Shown piece by piece: positions 44,145-52,793 of a stretch of DNA of 64,000 nucleotides; position 1 is the stretch's first letter, and every line of letters starts with the position of its first letter. Where the stretch lies: contig NZ_FOTQ01000001.1 of assembly GCF_900114635.1 (NCBI RefSeq), positions 806,001-870,000 on the forward strand, written 5' to 3'. The DNA comes from Shimia aestuarii (GTDB taxonomy: Bacteria; Pseudomonadota; Alphaproteobacteria; Rhodobacterales; Rhodobacteraceae). A program made the translations under genes and the position numbers. Under the pieces are notes generated by a model. That model was not told the DNA's origin. It saw nothing but the letters and a program-made list of their open reading frames with translations, and did not search any database.

Positions 44145-45220
44145 TCAAGCTCGAAAAACGCCCCATGCCCTCGCGTACCCTGTCGATGGCGACCCCGCTG
44201 ATTGCCGTAGTGATCACCATGATCGCCGGCGGCTTGCTGTTCGCCGCGCTCGGCAAGAACCCGTTCGAGGCGATCCGCACGATCTTCTGGGATCCGGTGC
44301 TGGGTGAATACGCCTTCTATTATCGCCCGCAACTGCTGGTCAAAGCCGCGCCGCTGGTGCTCATCGCCATTGGCCTCTCTCTGGGCTTCAAGGCCGGTAT
44401 CTGGAACATCGGGGCCGAGGGCCAATACATCATTGGTGCAATCTGCGGCGCCGGGGTGGGCCTTGCCTTCTATCCCACCGAAAGCATCCTGATCTTCCCC
44501 CTGATGATCCTCGCAGGCGCGCTTGGCGGCTGGGCATGGGCCATGATCCCGGCACTTCTGAAGGTCAAATTCGGCACCAACGAAATTCTTGTCTCGCTGA
44601 TGCTGGTCTACGTGGCCGAGCAACTCCTGGCCTCGATGTCGCTGGGCCTCCTGAAGAACCCCGAAGGGCACGGCTTTCCCGGCTCGCGCAACCTCAATGA
44701 CTACCCCTCGGCAACAAGCTGGATCAACGAGGCCGCGGGGCTGCACTGGGGCATGGCCTTTGCCTTCATCGCGGTGATCTTTGCCTATGTGCTCCTGAAC
44801 CGTCACATCCTCGGCTTCAACATCCGCCTCACGGGCGAAGCCCCCCGCGCGGCACGCTTCTCGGGCGTGAATCCGACCCGCCTGATCCTGTTCTGCCTCG
44901 GCACCTCGGGCGCGCTGGCGGGCATGGCGGGTCTCTTCGAAGTTTCCGGCCCCTCGGGTCAGATCAGCATCGACTTCAACGTCGGCTACGGCTTCACCGC
45001 CATCATCGTCGCCTTCCTTGGCCGCCTGCATCCCGTGGGCATCCTGCTGGCAGGGCTGCTCATGGCGCTGACCTATATCGGCGGTGAAATCGCCCAGGGC
45101 AATCTCGGCCTGCCCTCCGCCGCGATCCAGGTCTTCCAGGGGATGTTGCTGTTCTTCCTGCTGGCTCTGGACCTGCTCACCAACTACCGCGTGAAATTCG
45201 CTGCAAAGGGAGCCGCATAA
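44141..45220 (+). CDS. Nucleoside-type ABC importer, permease 1
   Basis: A 359-residue BPD_transp_2 permease with about nine helices; GLSLGFKAGIWNIGAEGQYI and FNIRLTGEAPRAARFSGV carry the family's coupling motifs. It starts in an ATGA overlap with the ATPase gene and ends in a TAATG junction with permease 2, so the products are made in step. YufP-like by order and length. Confidence 0.92.
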   Translation: MIKLEKRPMPSRTLSMATPLIAVVITMIAGGLLFAALGKNPFEAIRTIFWDPVLGEYAFYYRPQLLVKAAPLVLIAIGLSLGFKAGIWNIGAEGQYIIGAICGAGVGLAFYPTESILIFPLMILAGALGGWAWAMIPALLKVKFGTNEILVSLMLVYVAEQLLASMSLGLLKNPEGHGFPGSRNLNDYPSATSWINEAAGLHWGMAFAFIAVIFAYVLLNRHILGFNIRLTGEAPRAARFSGVNPTRLILFCLGTSGALAGMAGLFEVSGPSGQISIDFNVGYGFTAIIVAFLGRLHPVGILLAGLLMALTYIGGEIAQGNLGLPSAAIQVFQGMLLFFLLALDLLTNYRVKFAAKGAA

Positions 45221-46140
45221 TGGACCTTTCCGCCATCAACCCCGTCCTGCTGATTGCCTCCCTCATGGTCGCGGCCACGCCCCTCCTTCTGGCGGCCATC
45301 GGCGAACTCGTGGTCGAAAAGGCCGGCGTGCTGAACCTCGGTGTCGAAGGCATGATGATCGTCGGCGCGATCTCGGGCTTTGCCATCTCGGTGGAAACCG
45401 GCTCACCCTTCCTCGGCCTGATCGCCGCCATCATCGGCGGCGCGCTCCTGTCGCTTCTTTTTGCCTTCCTGACCCAGTTCGCGCTGGCCAATCAGGTGGC
45501 CTCGGGCCTCGCCCTCACCCTCTTCGGCCTCGGCCTCTCGGCCCTCATGGGCCAGTCCTATGTCGGCATCAAGCCGCCCGCCATGGCCAAGCTCGACCTG
45601 CCGGTGATTTCCGACATCCCGGTCATCGGCCCGATTCTCTTTTCCCATGACCCGGTGCTCTATATCGGCATCGCGCTTTGCGCCGCCGTCTGGGCCTTCC
45701 TGAAATTCTCGCGCGGTGGCCTCGTGCTGCGCGCGGTGGGCGAAAGCCACGATGCCGCCCACGCGCTTGGTTACAACGTGATCCGCGTGCGCATCCTCGC
45801 CATCATGTTCGGCGGGGCCTGTGCCGGGCTTGGCGGGGCCTATATCTCGCTGATCCGCGTGCCCCAGTGGACCGAAGGCATGACCGCGGGTATCGGCTGG
45901 ATCGCTCTCGCGCTAGTCGTGTTCGCAAGCTGGAAACCGTGGCGCGTGCTGCTGGGCGCCTATCTTTTCGGCGGCATCAACGTGCTACAACTCAATTTGC
46001 AGGCGGCAGGTATTGCGATTCCTGTGGAATACTTGGCAATGTCTCCGTATCTCATCACCATCCTGGTGCTGGTCATTATGTCGGCCGACAAAAGCCGCGC
46101 ACCCGCCTCGCTTGGCCGCACCTTCCACGCCTCTCAATGA
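45220..46140 (+). CDS. Nucleoside-type ABC importer, permease 2
   Basis: A 306-residue BPD_transp_2 permease with about eight helices: GELVVEKAGVLNLGVEGMMI, LFGLGLSALMGQSYVG and LRAVGESHDAAHALGYNVIR are typical of YufQ/NupC-type subunits. It pairs with permease 1 to form the membrane channel. Its start codon shares a base with the permease 1 stop. Confidence 0.92.
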   Translation: MDLSAINPVLLIASLMVAATPLLLAAIGELVVEKAGVLNLGVEGMMIVGAISGFAISVETGSPFLGLIAAIIGGALLSLLFAFLTQFALANQVASGLALTLFGLGLSALMGQSYVGIKPPAMAKLDLPVISDIPVIGPILFSHDPVLYIGIALCAAVWAFLKFSRGGLVLRAVGESHDAAHALGYNVIRVRILAIMFGGACAGLGGAYISLIRVPQWTEGMTAGIGWIALALVVFASWKPWRVLLGAYLFGGINVLQLNLQAAGIAIPVEYLAMSPYLITILVLVIMSADKSRAPASLGRTFHASQ

Positions 46141-46183
46141 GGCCAAAACAAAAACTGCTTACAACAACCGGGGAGATCTCCTT

Positions 46184-47257
46184 ATGAAATTCACGAAACT
46201 CCTGACAAGCGCCGCTGTCGCGCTGGGTCTGGCGACCACCGCCATGGCCGCAGACAAGACCAAGGTCGGCTTTGTCTATGTTGGCCCCGTCGGCGATGGC
46301 GGCTGGACCTATGAACACGATCAGGGCCGCAAAGCCGTTGTCGAGGCCTTCGGCGACGCGGTGGAAACCACCTATGTCGAGAACGTGCCCGAAGGTGCCG
46401 ACGCCGAGCGCGTGATCACGCAGATGGCGCTTCAGGGCGCCGACCTGATCTTCACCACCTCGTTTGGCTACATGGACCCGACGATCAACGTGGCTAAGAA
46501 ATTCCCCAAGGTGAAATTCGAACACGCCACCGGCTATAAAACCGCCGACAACGTGTCGGTCTACTCGGCCCGTTTCTATGAAGGTCGCGCCGTTCAGGGC
46601 CACATCGCAGGCAAGATGACCAAGTCGAACGTGGTCGGCTACATTGCCTCCTTCCCGATCCCCGAAGTCATTCGCGGCATCAACTCGGCCTATATCCACG
46701 CCAAGAAGGTGAACCCGGACGTCCAGTTCAAGATCATCTGGGCCTACACCTGGTTTGACCCTGCGAAAGAAGCCGACGCCGCCAAGGCGCTGATCGAACA
46801 GGGCGCCGACGTGATCCTGCAGCACACCGACTCGACCGCACCGCAGGCCGCCGCTCAGGCCGCCGGCAACGTGATCACCTTCGGTCAGGCATCCGACATG
46901 GGTGAATACGCGCCCTTCCCGCGCGTTTCCTCGATCATCGACAACTGGGCACCGTATTACGTTGCGCGCACCAAGGCCGTGATGGATGGCACTTGGGAAA
47001 GCGTGAACACATGGGACGGCATCGGCGCTGGCATGGTCGGCATCGGTGAGATCTCCGACGCGGTTCCGGCGGATGTGAAGGCCGAGGCCCTCGCCCTCAA
47101 GGACGCGCTGGCAGACGGCTCCTACCACGCCTTCACCGGTCCGCTGAACAAGCAGGACGGCTCGGCATGGCTGGCAGACGGCGAAACCGCCGATGACGGC
47201 ACGCTGGCGGGCATGAACTTCTACGTCGAAGGCATCGACGCGGAAATCCCGAACTGA
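46184..47257 (+). CDS. BMP-family substrate-binding protein of the ABC importer
   Basis: A 357-residue periplasmic receptor: signal peptide MKFTKLLTSAAVALGLATTA (cleavage near AMA-AD), then the BMP/PnrA-like fold: VGFVYVGPVGDGGWTYEHDQ, TTSFGYMDPTINVAKKFPKV, ADVILQHTDSTAPQAA and WDGIGAGMVGIGE. Unlike many BMP proteins it has no lipobox cysteine. GGGAG lies 8 nt before the ATG. Last gene of the importer operon; an intrinsic terminator follows at 47280. Confidence 0.92.
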   Translation: MKFTKLLTSAAVALGLATTAMAADKTKVGFVYVGPVGDGGWTYEHDQGRKAVVEAFGDAVETTYVENVPEGADAERVITQMALQGADLIFTTSFGYMDPTINVAKKFPKVKFEHATGYKTADNVSVYSARFYEGRAVQGHIAGKMTKSNVVGYIASFPIPEVIRGINSAYIHAKKVNPDVQFKIIWAYTWFDPAKEADAAKALIEQGADVILQHTDSTAPQAAAQAAGNVITFGQASDMGEYAPFPRVSSIIDNWAPYYVARTKAVMDGTWESVNTWDGIGAGMVGIGEISDAVPADVKAEALALKDALADGSYHAFTGPLNKQDGSAWLADGETADDGTLAGMNFYVEGIDAEIPN

Positions 47258-47279
47258 TCTGATCTCCGGATCAAAAGCG

Positions 47280-47306
47280 AAAGGCCCGCCATCCCGGCGG
47301 GCCTTT
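47280..47306. terminator. Bidirectional intrinsic terminator
   Basis: A perfect 11-bp stem AAAGGCCCGCC / GGCGGGCCTTT with a 5-nt loop lies between the convergent stop codons of the importer receptor gene and the amidase gene, with T residues on one side and A residues on the other. Confidence 0.9.
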
Positions 47307-47310
47307 CTTG

Positions 47311-48807
47311 TTACAGACCCGCGATCGACACCGGCGCCCATTGCCCCCACCATGGGCGCGCTGCCTCAAGCTCATAGGCCAGCTCGAACAGAACGTCCTC
47401 GCGTCCGGCCGGGGCCACGAAATGGCTTCCGATCGGCAATCCCTGCGCGTTCGTGCCGGCTGGCACCGACATGCCGGGAAGGCCCAGAGTATTCTGAATC
47501 GGGGTATAGGATCCGAAGGCCGCGATCCGTGCGAACATCTCTTCAAAGGGCACTTCGGGATCAAAGAGCCAGCCCAACGGTGGCGCCACCCCGGCCATGA
47601 CCGGAGACAGGAACACATCCATATCCGCCATCCACTCGGCATAGGTCCGGCCGAGATCCACCATGTACTGACTGGCCCGCGCCTCATCTTCGGGCGAGAA
47701 GTTCCGGGCGAAGTCGGCCCATTGCCGCACGAAGACATCCAGCATCCCGGTCTCTTCCGGCGAACGACCCGCCCGTGCCGCTGCGGCATCGGCAAGACCA
47801 ACCATGCGGAACCCGAAAATCTGGTTGAATCGCAGCTCGAATTCCGCGTCCACCGGGCTTTGGGTTTCAAACACCTCATGCCCGAGACTCTCGCAGAGCT
47901 TTGCGGTCTCCTCGATGGCCTGCTGCACCTCGGGGTCCGGCAACTCCCCGTAAAAATTCTTCAGGTCAAATCCGATCCGCAAACGCCTGTCCGACGGTCC
48001 TGCCACAAACGGAACCGGCGCATGGGGCGCAGTTGGAGACCGGTCCTGTCCCAGCGCAAACAACATCGCGCTGTCACGCACGGACCGGCTCACGCAGTTG
48101 TCCACAGCATAGGTCGTCTGGTCGCTCGCCCCCCAGACCATCCGGCGTCGGCTGGGTTTGAGCCCGAAAACCCCGCAACAGGCGGCCGGGATACGGATCG
48201 ACCCGCCTCCGTCGCTCGCGTGCGCCACCGGCACGATCCCGGCGGCAACCGCCGCCGCCGACCCACCGCTCGATCCCCCGGACGAATGTCCAAGCGACCA
48301 GGGGTTGTGACAGGGGCCGAGCAATTGCCCTTCCGTCACCGGAAGCGCGCCCACCTCGGGCATGTTGGTCTTGCCGATCAGGTTGAACCCCGCCGCCTCC
48401 TGCACCAGCGCAAGTGGCGCCGAGCGGGTCTGCAGATTGTCACTGTAAACGCGCGACCCGTGGGTCGTGTATTGCCCGGCAACATCCAGATTGTCTTTCA
48501 CCACGAAAGGCACACCCGCGAACGGCCCTTGCCGACGCATCCCATCCGCCTTCGAGAGCGCCTGACCATACATCGGGGTCGTGATCGCGTTCAGCCGCGC
48601 ATCAAGCGCCAGCGCGGCGTCGACCGAAGCCTCCACCAACTCGCGCGGTGTGACCTCTCCGGCTTTCACAAGCTTGGCAAGACCCAGACCATCCGTCGAC
48701 ATCATCAACTGCCGGATATCCGCGTTGCTCGCAAAGGTCCGTGTGGATGTCGCTGCGGTCACTCCGACCGCGGCGACGGAACAAAGAAAACTGCGTCGGG
48801 AAAACAC
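47311..48807 (-). CDS. Probably Tat-exported amidase
   Basis: A 498-residue amidase-signature enzyme: Lys in [14 protein letters not shown], Ser-Ser in [18 protein letters not shown], and [14 protein letters not shown], the Ser-Ser-Lys triad region. The N-terminus [17 protein letters not shown] looks like a twin-arginine signal, which is unusual for this mostly cytoplasmic family and suggests a periplasmic substrate. It is not GatA, which is encoded at 28580. Translation starts at GTG 48807 with AGGAGG 5 nt upstream. A clear promoter with an overlapping palindrome lies just before it. Confidence 0.88.
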   Translation of the reverse strand: MFSRRSFLCSVAAVGVTAATSTRTFASNADIRQLMMSTDGLGLAKLVKAGEVTPRELVEASVDAALALDARLNAITTPMYGQALSKADGMRRQGPFAGVPFVVKDNLDVAGQYTTHGSRVYSDNLQTRSAPLALVQEAAGFNLIGKTNMPEVGALPVTEGQLLGPCHNPWSLGHSSGGSSGGSAAAVAAGIVPVAHASDGGGSIRIPAACCGVFGLKPSRRRMVWGASDQTTYAVDNCVSRSVRDSAMLFALGQDRSPTAPHAPVPFVAGPSDRRLRIGFDLKNFYGELPDPEVQQAIEETAKLCESLGHEVFETQSPVDAEFELRFNQIFGFRMVGLADAAAARAGRSPEETGMLDVFVRQWADFARNFSPEDEARASQYMVDLGRTYAEWMADMDVFLSPVMAGVAPPLGWLFDPEVPFEEMFARIAAFGSYTPIQNTLGLPGMSVPAGTNAQGLPIGSHFVAPAGREDVLFELAYELEAARPWWGQWAPVSIAGL

Positions 48808-48822
48808 CTTAACCTCCTGGAA

Positions 48823-48859
48823 AATGGGTTATTATCCCATTCCCTGAGCAGGAAGCCAA
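48823..48859 (-). promoter_or_regulatory. Promoter with overlapping operator-like palindrome (amidase gene)
   Basis: On the minus strand TTGGCT (48859-48854) and GATAAT (48836-48831) are 17 nt apart, a good sigma-70 match. The -10 box sits inside the inverted repeat AATGGG (48823-48828) / CCCATT (48836-48841), so a bound repressor would block it. The leader to the GTG at 48807 would be very short. Confidence 0.55.
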
Positions 48860-48922
48860 GCCAACCGCCGCCTTCTGCGCCGGATTGAGCAAAATATGGC
48901 CCGATGAGGCCAGCCCCCCCGA

Positions 48923-50161
48923 TCAATGCCCGCCCGAGAACACCAGCGACGTCACCGGCAGCAACAGCATCCTGAGCCGCAACCCGGCGGCATGCACCAC
49001 CCCGATCGTGTCTATCACGTGCAGGAAGATCCGCTGCCCGGTGCCAAGGCTGTCGTCATGGGCCAGCCGGTCGTGGTTCGACGTATAGGCCATGGCGATA
49101 CAGTTGCTGCCCGGAGGCAGGTGATCGCTTCCACCCTCGTAGAGCGGCTCCATGAAGGCAAGGATCGACCCCTGCCGCAGGCTGAACGCCGGATCGCGCA
49201 ACTCGTCCGTTGGCCGGAACTGCCCCGACGGGACCACGTCCTGCACCCCGACAACCACCATTGGCACGATGGTAAAGGGTTTCGCCGCACAGCCCATCTC
49301 GGCAATCATGCCGGGCTTGACCACGCCGATGGCCAACTGGTTGAACGCCGCCTCGAAACGGGCATGCCCCAGACCGGACGGCACAAGAATGCCCGCCGGG
49401 CGCAGGATCGGGTTCACATAGTCTCCGGGTTGAAGCACGAATTGCTCCAGCCGCCCCGCGACACCTGCCGTCACCACCGTCTTGTCCAACTCGCTCCGGG
49501 CCTGCTCAAGCGCGGCCACCGCGCTCGCTTTCTGCGCGGGCAACAGCACGTCGATATTCTCGACCACGGCACCCAGATTGGCTTCGGCGACATGTAATTG
49601 CCCCTCGCGCTCAGCCAGCCGATTGGCCTGCCGCTGTACCTCGGCCGGGTTTGCGGCGGGCGAATTGCGGTCCAGCAACTCCTTGTTGCGCAGATAATCA
49701 TCTTCAACCAGCTCATAGGCCGCCCGGGCCTGTTCCACCGTTGCCTCTGCCGCCACCAATTCGGCCTTGGACACCTCGATGGCCGCTTCGGCCTCTTCGA
49801 CCCGGCGCTCTGCCGCCTCGACGGCGGCCTGCTGGCTGGCGTCATCCAGCTTGAACAGAACCTCGCCCGCGGCCACGTCCTGGTTGTTGACCACATAGAC
49901 CTCTGCGACGCGTCCGCCCACCTGCGGAAGGATCGTCACGGTGCGGAAATACGACGTCACGACGCTTGTCGAAGGATGGTAATAGAACAGCAGCGTGATC
50001 ACCGACACCGCCGCCATGAAACAGGTCACCAACCCCCAGCGCAGCTCGTACCACACGGTGAAAAAGGTAATCTCGTGCCCGATCCTCTTGCCCTGCACAT
50101 AGCGGCGATAAAGGTAGTCGGGCAAAAGGGTGAAGACGGCGCAAATCAGGGTTTCCAGCAT
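48923..50161 (-). CDS. HlyD-family membrane fusion protein
   Basis: A 412-residue protein with N-terminal membrane helices (LETLICAVFTLLPDYLY and LVTCFMAAVSVITLLFYY), a biotinyl-lipoyl-like segment (ILPQVGGRVAEVYVVNNQDV), a long coiled coil (about 110-225, rich in Ala/Glu) and a beta-barrel (VAGRLEQFVLQPGDYVNP). This is the EmrA/YiaV type of periplasmic adaptor. No export pump or outer-membrane factor is adjacent. It lies 3 nt after the small membrane protein upstream, like the yiaW-yiaV pair of Escherichia coli. Confidence 0.85.
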   Translation of the reverse strand: MLETLICAVFTLLPDYLYRRYVQGKRIGHEITFFTVWYELRWGLVTCFMAAVSVITLLFYYHPSTSVVTSYFRTVTILPQVGGRVAEVYVVNNQDVAAGEVLFKLDDASQQAAVEAAERRVEEAEAAIEVSKAELVAAEATVEQARAAYELVEDDYLRNKELLDRNSPAANPAEVQRQANRLAEREGQLHVAEANLGAVVENIDVLLPAQKASAVAALEQARSELDKTVVTAGVAGRLEQFVLQPGDYVNPILRPAGILVPSGLGHARFEAAFNQLAIGVVKPGMIAEMGCAAKPFTIVPMVVVGVQDVVPSGQFRPTDELRDPAFSLRQGSILAFMEPLYEGGSDHLPPGSNCIAMAYTSNHDRLAHDDSLGTGQRIFLHVIDTIGVVHAAGLRLRMLLLPVTSLVFSGGH

Positions 50162-50164
50162 GGT

Positions 50165-50614
50165 TCAGTGCCCCCCGTCCGCAGGTTTCAACGCTGCGCC
50201 CTCAGGCACAGACGGCGCCTCGACGTCCTCGTCGGGCGCATCCTTCTTGCCGGCCATGGACGCAAGCGAGTCCGCAATCGACGTGAGAGGTGTCATGAAA
50301 TCCGGTGGCCGGAACGCCGCCACCAAAAGCGCGATGACCCAGAAAAGGTTGTTATGCGTGAACAGCGCCAACAGAGCGAGAATGCCGACCACCTGCATCT
50401 GCGTGTGGTTGCTCTTGTGCGCCAACTTCTCGGGCATGGCATGCAGGGTGAGGTACAGAATCCCGATTCCGAGGATCAGCAACACCGTGAAAACCGTCAT
50501 CACCGTAAACAGGAAATCGCTGCCATCAGCGGCAACAATATAGCTTGGCAGATGCTCGGGCGCGGCGGGGTTGATCGCGGCTGCGCCCGCGCCGCTGACA
50601 GAAGTTTCGCTCAT
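50165..50614 (-). CDS. Small membrane protein, DUF3302/YiaW-like
   Basis: A 149-residue protein with two or three membrane helices (FLFTVMTVFTVLLILGIGIL; MQVVGILALLALFTHNNLFW) and an acidic tail. The order LHAMPEKLAHKSNHTQ then a second helix recalls DUF3302 (YiaW), which accompanies a HlyD-type protein; the match is by eye and moderate. The ATG at 50614 has GAGGGG upstream. It is co-directional with the HlyD gene, 3 nt apart. Confidence 0.65.
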   Translation of the reverse strand: MSETSVSGAGAAAINPAAPEHLPSYIVAADGSDFLFTVMTVFTVLLILGIGILYLTLHAMPEKLAHKSNHTQMQVVGILALLALFTHNNLFWVIALLVAAFRPPDFMTPLTSIADSLASMAGKKDAPDEDVEAPSVPEGAALKPADGGH

Positions 50615-50946
50615 GGTTTCCCCTCGCTGGAAAAATGCAATCGGTCCTGAAAACGTGCATAACTGTGCGCCCGGCGCCGTGAAAAACTCAAGCGCATTTT
50701 CAGAGTTTCGGCATTTCGAATCGCACGAATGCGCCCTTAATCCAGCGGGCGCCGCGTTAAAGCCGCATTCCCCGCCGCCGATACCGATGTAATACCGACG
50801 CAATACCGACGTGATACCGAAACGGGTTTTCCAGGCAGATCAGAGCGTTAACCCTGATTCTCCATATCTGCACACCGCTCGTGCACCAACACCCGTACCC
50901 GCACCGCGCCGCGCGCCCTATACTCGGGTCAAAGGAGACCACAACC
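50615..50946. other. 332-bp divergent intergenic region
   Basis: It separates the YiaW-like gene and the VOC gene. It contains the second copy of the 11-bp repeat element (50782-50860) and a GAATC site near 50719. No gene, tRNA or clear sigma-70 promoter is recognisable in the remainder. Confidence 0.55.
50782..50860. repeat. Four 11-bp direct repeats plus GTTAACC and GATTC, copy B
   Basis: TACCGA begins at 50782, 50793, 50804 and 50815 (period 11), GTTAACC at 50847 and GATTC at 50856. From first repeat to GATTC is 74 bp, the same as in copy A at 38531, and TCCAG and CGTTAACC between are also shared. Orientation is the same, here pointing at the VOC gene 87 bp away. Confidence 0.8.
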
Positions 50947-51528
50947 ATGCGCAAGATCCAGGCCCAGGGCGTCCACCACATCACCCTCACCGGCGCCGAC
51001 CGGCAAACCTCCATCGACTTCTGGGAGGGCGTGCTTGGCATGCCCTTCATCTTCGACCAACCCAATCTCGACAATCCGCGCGAAGGCCACCTCTACTTTG
51101 ATCCCGGCGACGGGCGGCTGATCACCATCTTCACCAATGAAGACCGCAAGCCCGACCCGCGCCGCACTCCAACCGAACCGGGCTGCGTGCATCACATCGC
51201 TTTCAACGTGAGCCGCGCGAGCCTGCTCATGTCCTTGAAAAGACTGGATGATCGCGGCATCAAACACACCGGGATCAAGGATCGCGGCTTCATGGATTCG
51301 GTCTATTTCAAAGACCCGCTGGGTCTCATGATCGAACTGGCGAGTTACAAGTTCGAACCTCCCGTCGGCTGCACCCATGCCGACGTGATGATCCGCGCCC
51401 ACAAGAAACGCGTCGCCGCCGGCGATTACAACATCGCCGAACCGCATCTGGCCGACGCGATCGAAGAACTGGTGCTGGAACGCCAGGGTTCTCTTAGCGA
51501 CGACCGGGGCGCGAAACATCCTTACTGA
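50947..51528 (+). CDS. VOC-family (glyoxalase/dioxygenase-fold) protein
   Basis: A 194-residue protein with two beta-alpha-beta modules: VHHITLTGADRQTSIDFWEG, then GCVHHIAFNV and MDSVYFKDPLGLMIELASYK. His and Glu at the usual metal positions (VHHIT, VHHIAF, IELAS) suggest a metal-dependent enzyme, perhaps a glyoxalase or extradiol dioxygenase relative. The substrate cannot be told. The ATG at 50947 has GGAG upstream; an extension to 50881 is rejected. Confidence 0.85.
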   Translation: MRKIQAQGVHHITLTGADRQTSIDFWEGVLGMPFIFDQPNLDNPREGHLYFDPGDGRLITIFTNEDRKPDPRRTPTEPGCVHHIAFNVSRASLLMSLKRLDDRGIKHTGIKDRGFMDSVYFKDPLGLMIELASYKFEPPVGCTHADVMIRAHKKRVAAGDYNIAEPHLADAIEELVLERQGSLSDDRGAKHPY

Positions 51529-51576
51529 ACAGAGGGTTAAGGAGCACGCTCCGCTATCTGCGCGCGCACCCCGTAC

Positions 51577-51642
51577 TTTCTTTTTCGGGAAATACCCCTG
51601 GGGGAGTCGCAGCTTGCTGCGGCGGGGGCAAGGCCCCCTTTT
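51577..51642. repeat. Dispersed intergenic repeat, copy 7
   Basis: Core TTTCTTTTTCGGGAAATACC, then GGGGGAGTC, the GCAGC-tt-GCTGC hairpin and the GGGGGC-aag-GCCCCC hairpin, almost identical to copy 2 at 18591. It lies 49 bp after the VOC stop codon. Confidence 0.8.
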
Positions 51643-51716
51643 CCCCCGGAGAAATCCGTGTCAACGTCCCCGGAATCGCGGCCCCTGCGCCACCCATCTC
51701 TGATACGGGACTGAAC

Positions 51717-52793
51717 ATGATCGACTTTCTGGTAATCGGCGGCGGCATCGCCGGAACCTCCGCAGGCGCGCGCCTCTCTGAATTGGGCGAAACCGTTGTT
51801 CTTGAACGGGAATCTGCGCTTGGCTACCACGCCTCGGGGCGGACTGCAGCGCTGTTTGAATCCAATTACGGCCTGCCCAGCACCATCGCGCTCAGCAAGG
51901 CCAGCGCCGAGTATCACGCCACGGCGCATGGCGGGTTCCTAAGTCCGCGAGGCCTGATGTTCACCGCCCGCCCGGACGAGGCCGACGCCTTTGCGCAAGC
52001 CTGCAAACATTTCCACGCCGACCCCATACCCATTGAGCAGGCCCTGCAAATGGTGCCGATCCTGAACCCGGAAACCGTGGGCTACGTCGCCTATCATGAA
52101 GCGGCCTATGACATCGACACCGACCGCCAGATCCAGACCTTCGCCCGCACCGTGCGCGAGAATGGCGGTGCCGTCCTCACTGGTCAGGAGGTCACGGCCA
52201 TCACCCGCACTCAAACCGGCTGGGACGTGACCTCCGGCGGCGAAACCCGCTCCGCCCGCATGCTGTTCAACGCCGCAGGCGCATGGGTGGACCAGATCGC
52301 CCGGCTTGCCGGCGTCGCCCCCCTTGGTTTCACCCCCCTCCGCCGCTCAATGGCGCGCATTCCCGCCCCCGGCGGGCATGACATATCCACTTGGCCGATG
52401 ATCCTCGACATCCATGAAAACTGGTACGCCAAGCCCGACGCCGGCAGCCTTCTGGTCTCGCCCGCCGAAGAAGACCCGATGGAGCCATTTGACGCCTGGC
52501 CCGACGACATGGTGCTGGCCGAGGGGCTGGCCCGCTATCAGGAACACGTTACGGAAGAGGTCACACGGCTCGAAGCCAGCTGGGCCGGGCTGCGCACCTT
52601 CTCGCCCGATCGAAACCTCGTGCTTGGCCCCGCCACCGATGACCCGGCCTTCTTCTGGATTGCCGGTCAGGGCGGGTACGGCTTCCAGACCGCGCCAGCG
52701 GCCTCGCTTCATGTCGCCGACCTCGTCGCCGGGCGCCCCTCCGAGCTTGACGCCGGCACCTGTGCCGCACTCACCCCGAAAAGGTTCGCCTGA
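51717..52793 (+). CDS. FAD-dependent amino acid oxidase/dehydrogenase (DadA/GlyOx-type)
   Basis: A 358-residue DAO-family protein: dinucleotide-binding MIDFLVIGGGIAGTSAGARL, VLERESALGYHASGRTAALF, NAAGAWVDQIARLAGV, and the C-terminal FAD loop WIAGQGGYGFQTAPAAS. Such enzymes oxidise D-amino acids, glycine or N-methyl amino acids; the substrate is not visible. Its stop shares a base with the next gene (TGATG), so both are probably translated together. Confidence 0.88.
   Translation: MIDFLVIGGGIAGTSAGARLSELGETVVLERESALGYHASGRTAALFESNYGLPSTIALSKASAEYHATAHGGFLSPRGLMFTARPDEADAFAQACKHFHADPIPIEQALQMVPILNPETVGYVAYHEAAYDIDTDRQIQTFARTVRENGGAVLTGQEVTAITRTQTGWDVTSGGETRSARMLFNAAGAWVDQIARLAGVAPLGFTPLRRSMARIPAPGGHDISTWPMILDIHENWYAKPDAGSLLVSPAEEDPMEPFDAWPDDMVLAEGLARYQEHVTEEVTRLEASWAGLRTFSPDRNLVLGPATDDPAFFWIAGQGGYGFQTAPAASLHVADLVAGRPSELDAGTCAALTPKRFA

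Noticed and set aside
47311-48807. A second GatA
   Set aside because: It shares the amidase signature but has a Tat-like signal, no gatC/gatB neighbour and a diverged C-terminal half.
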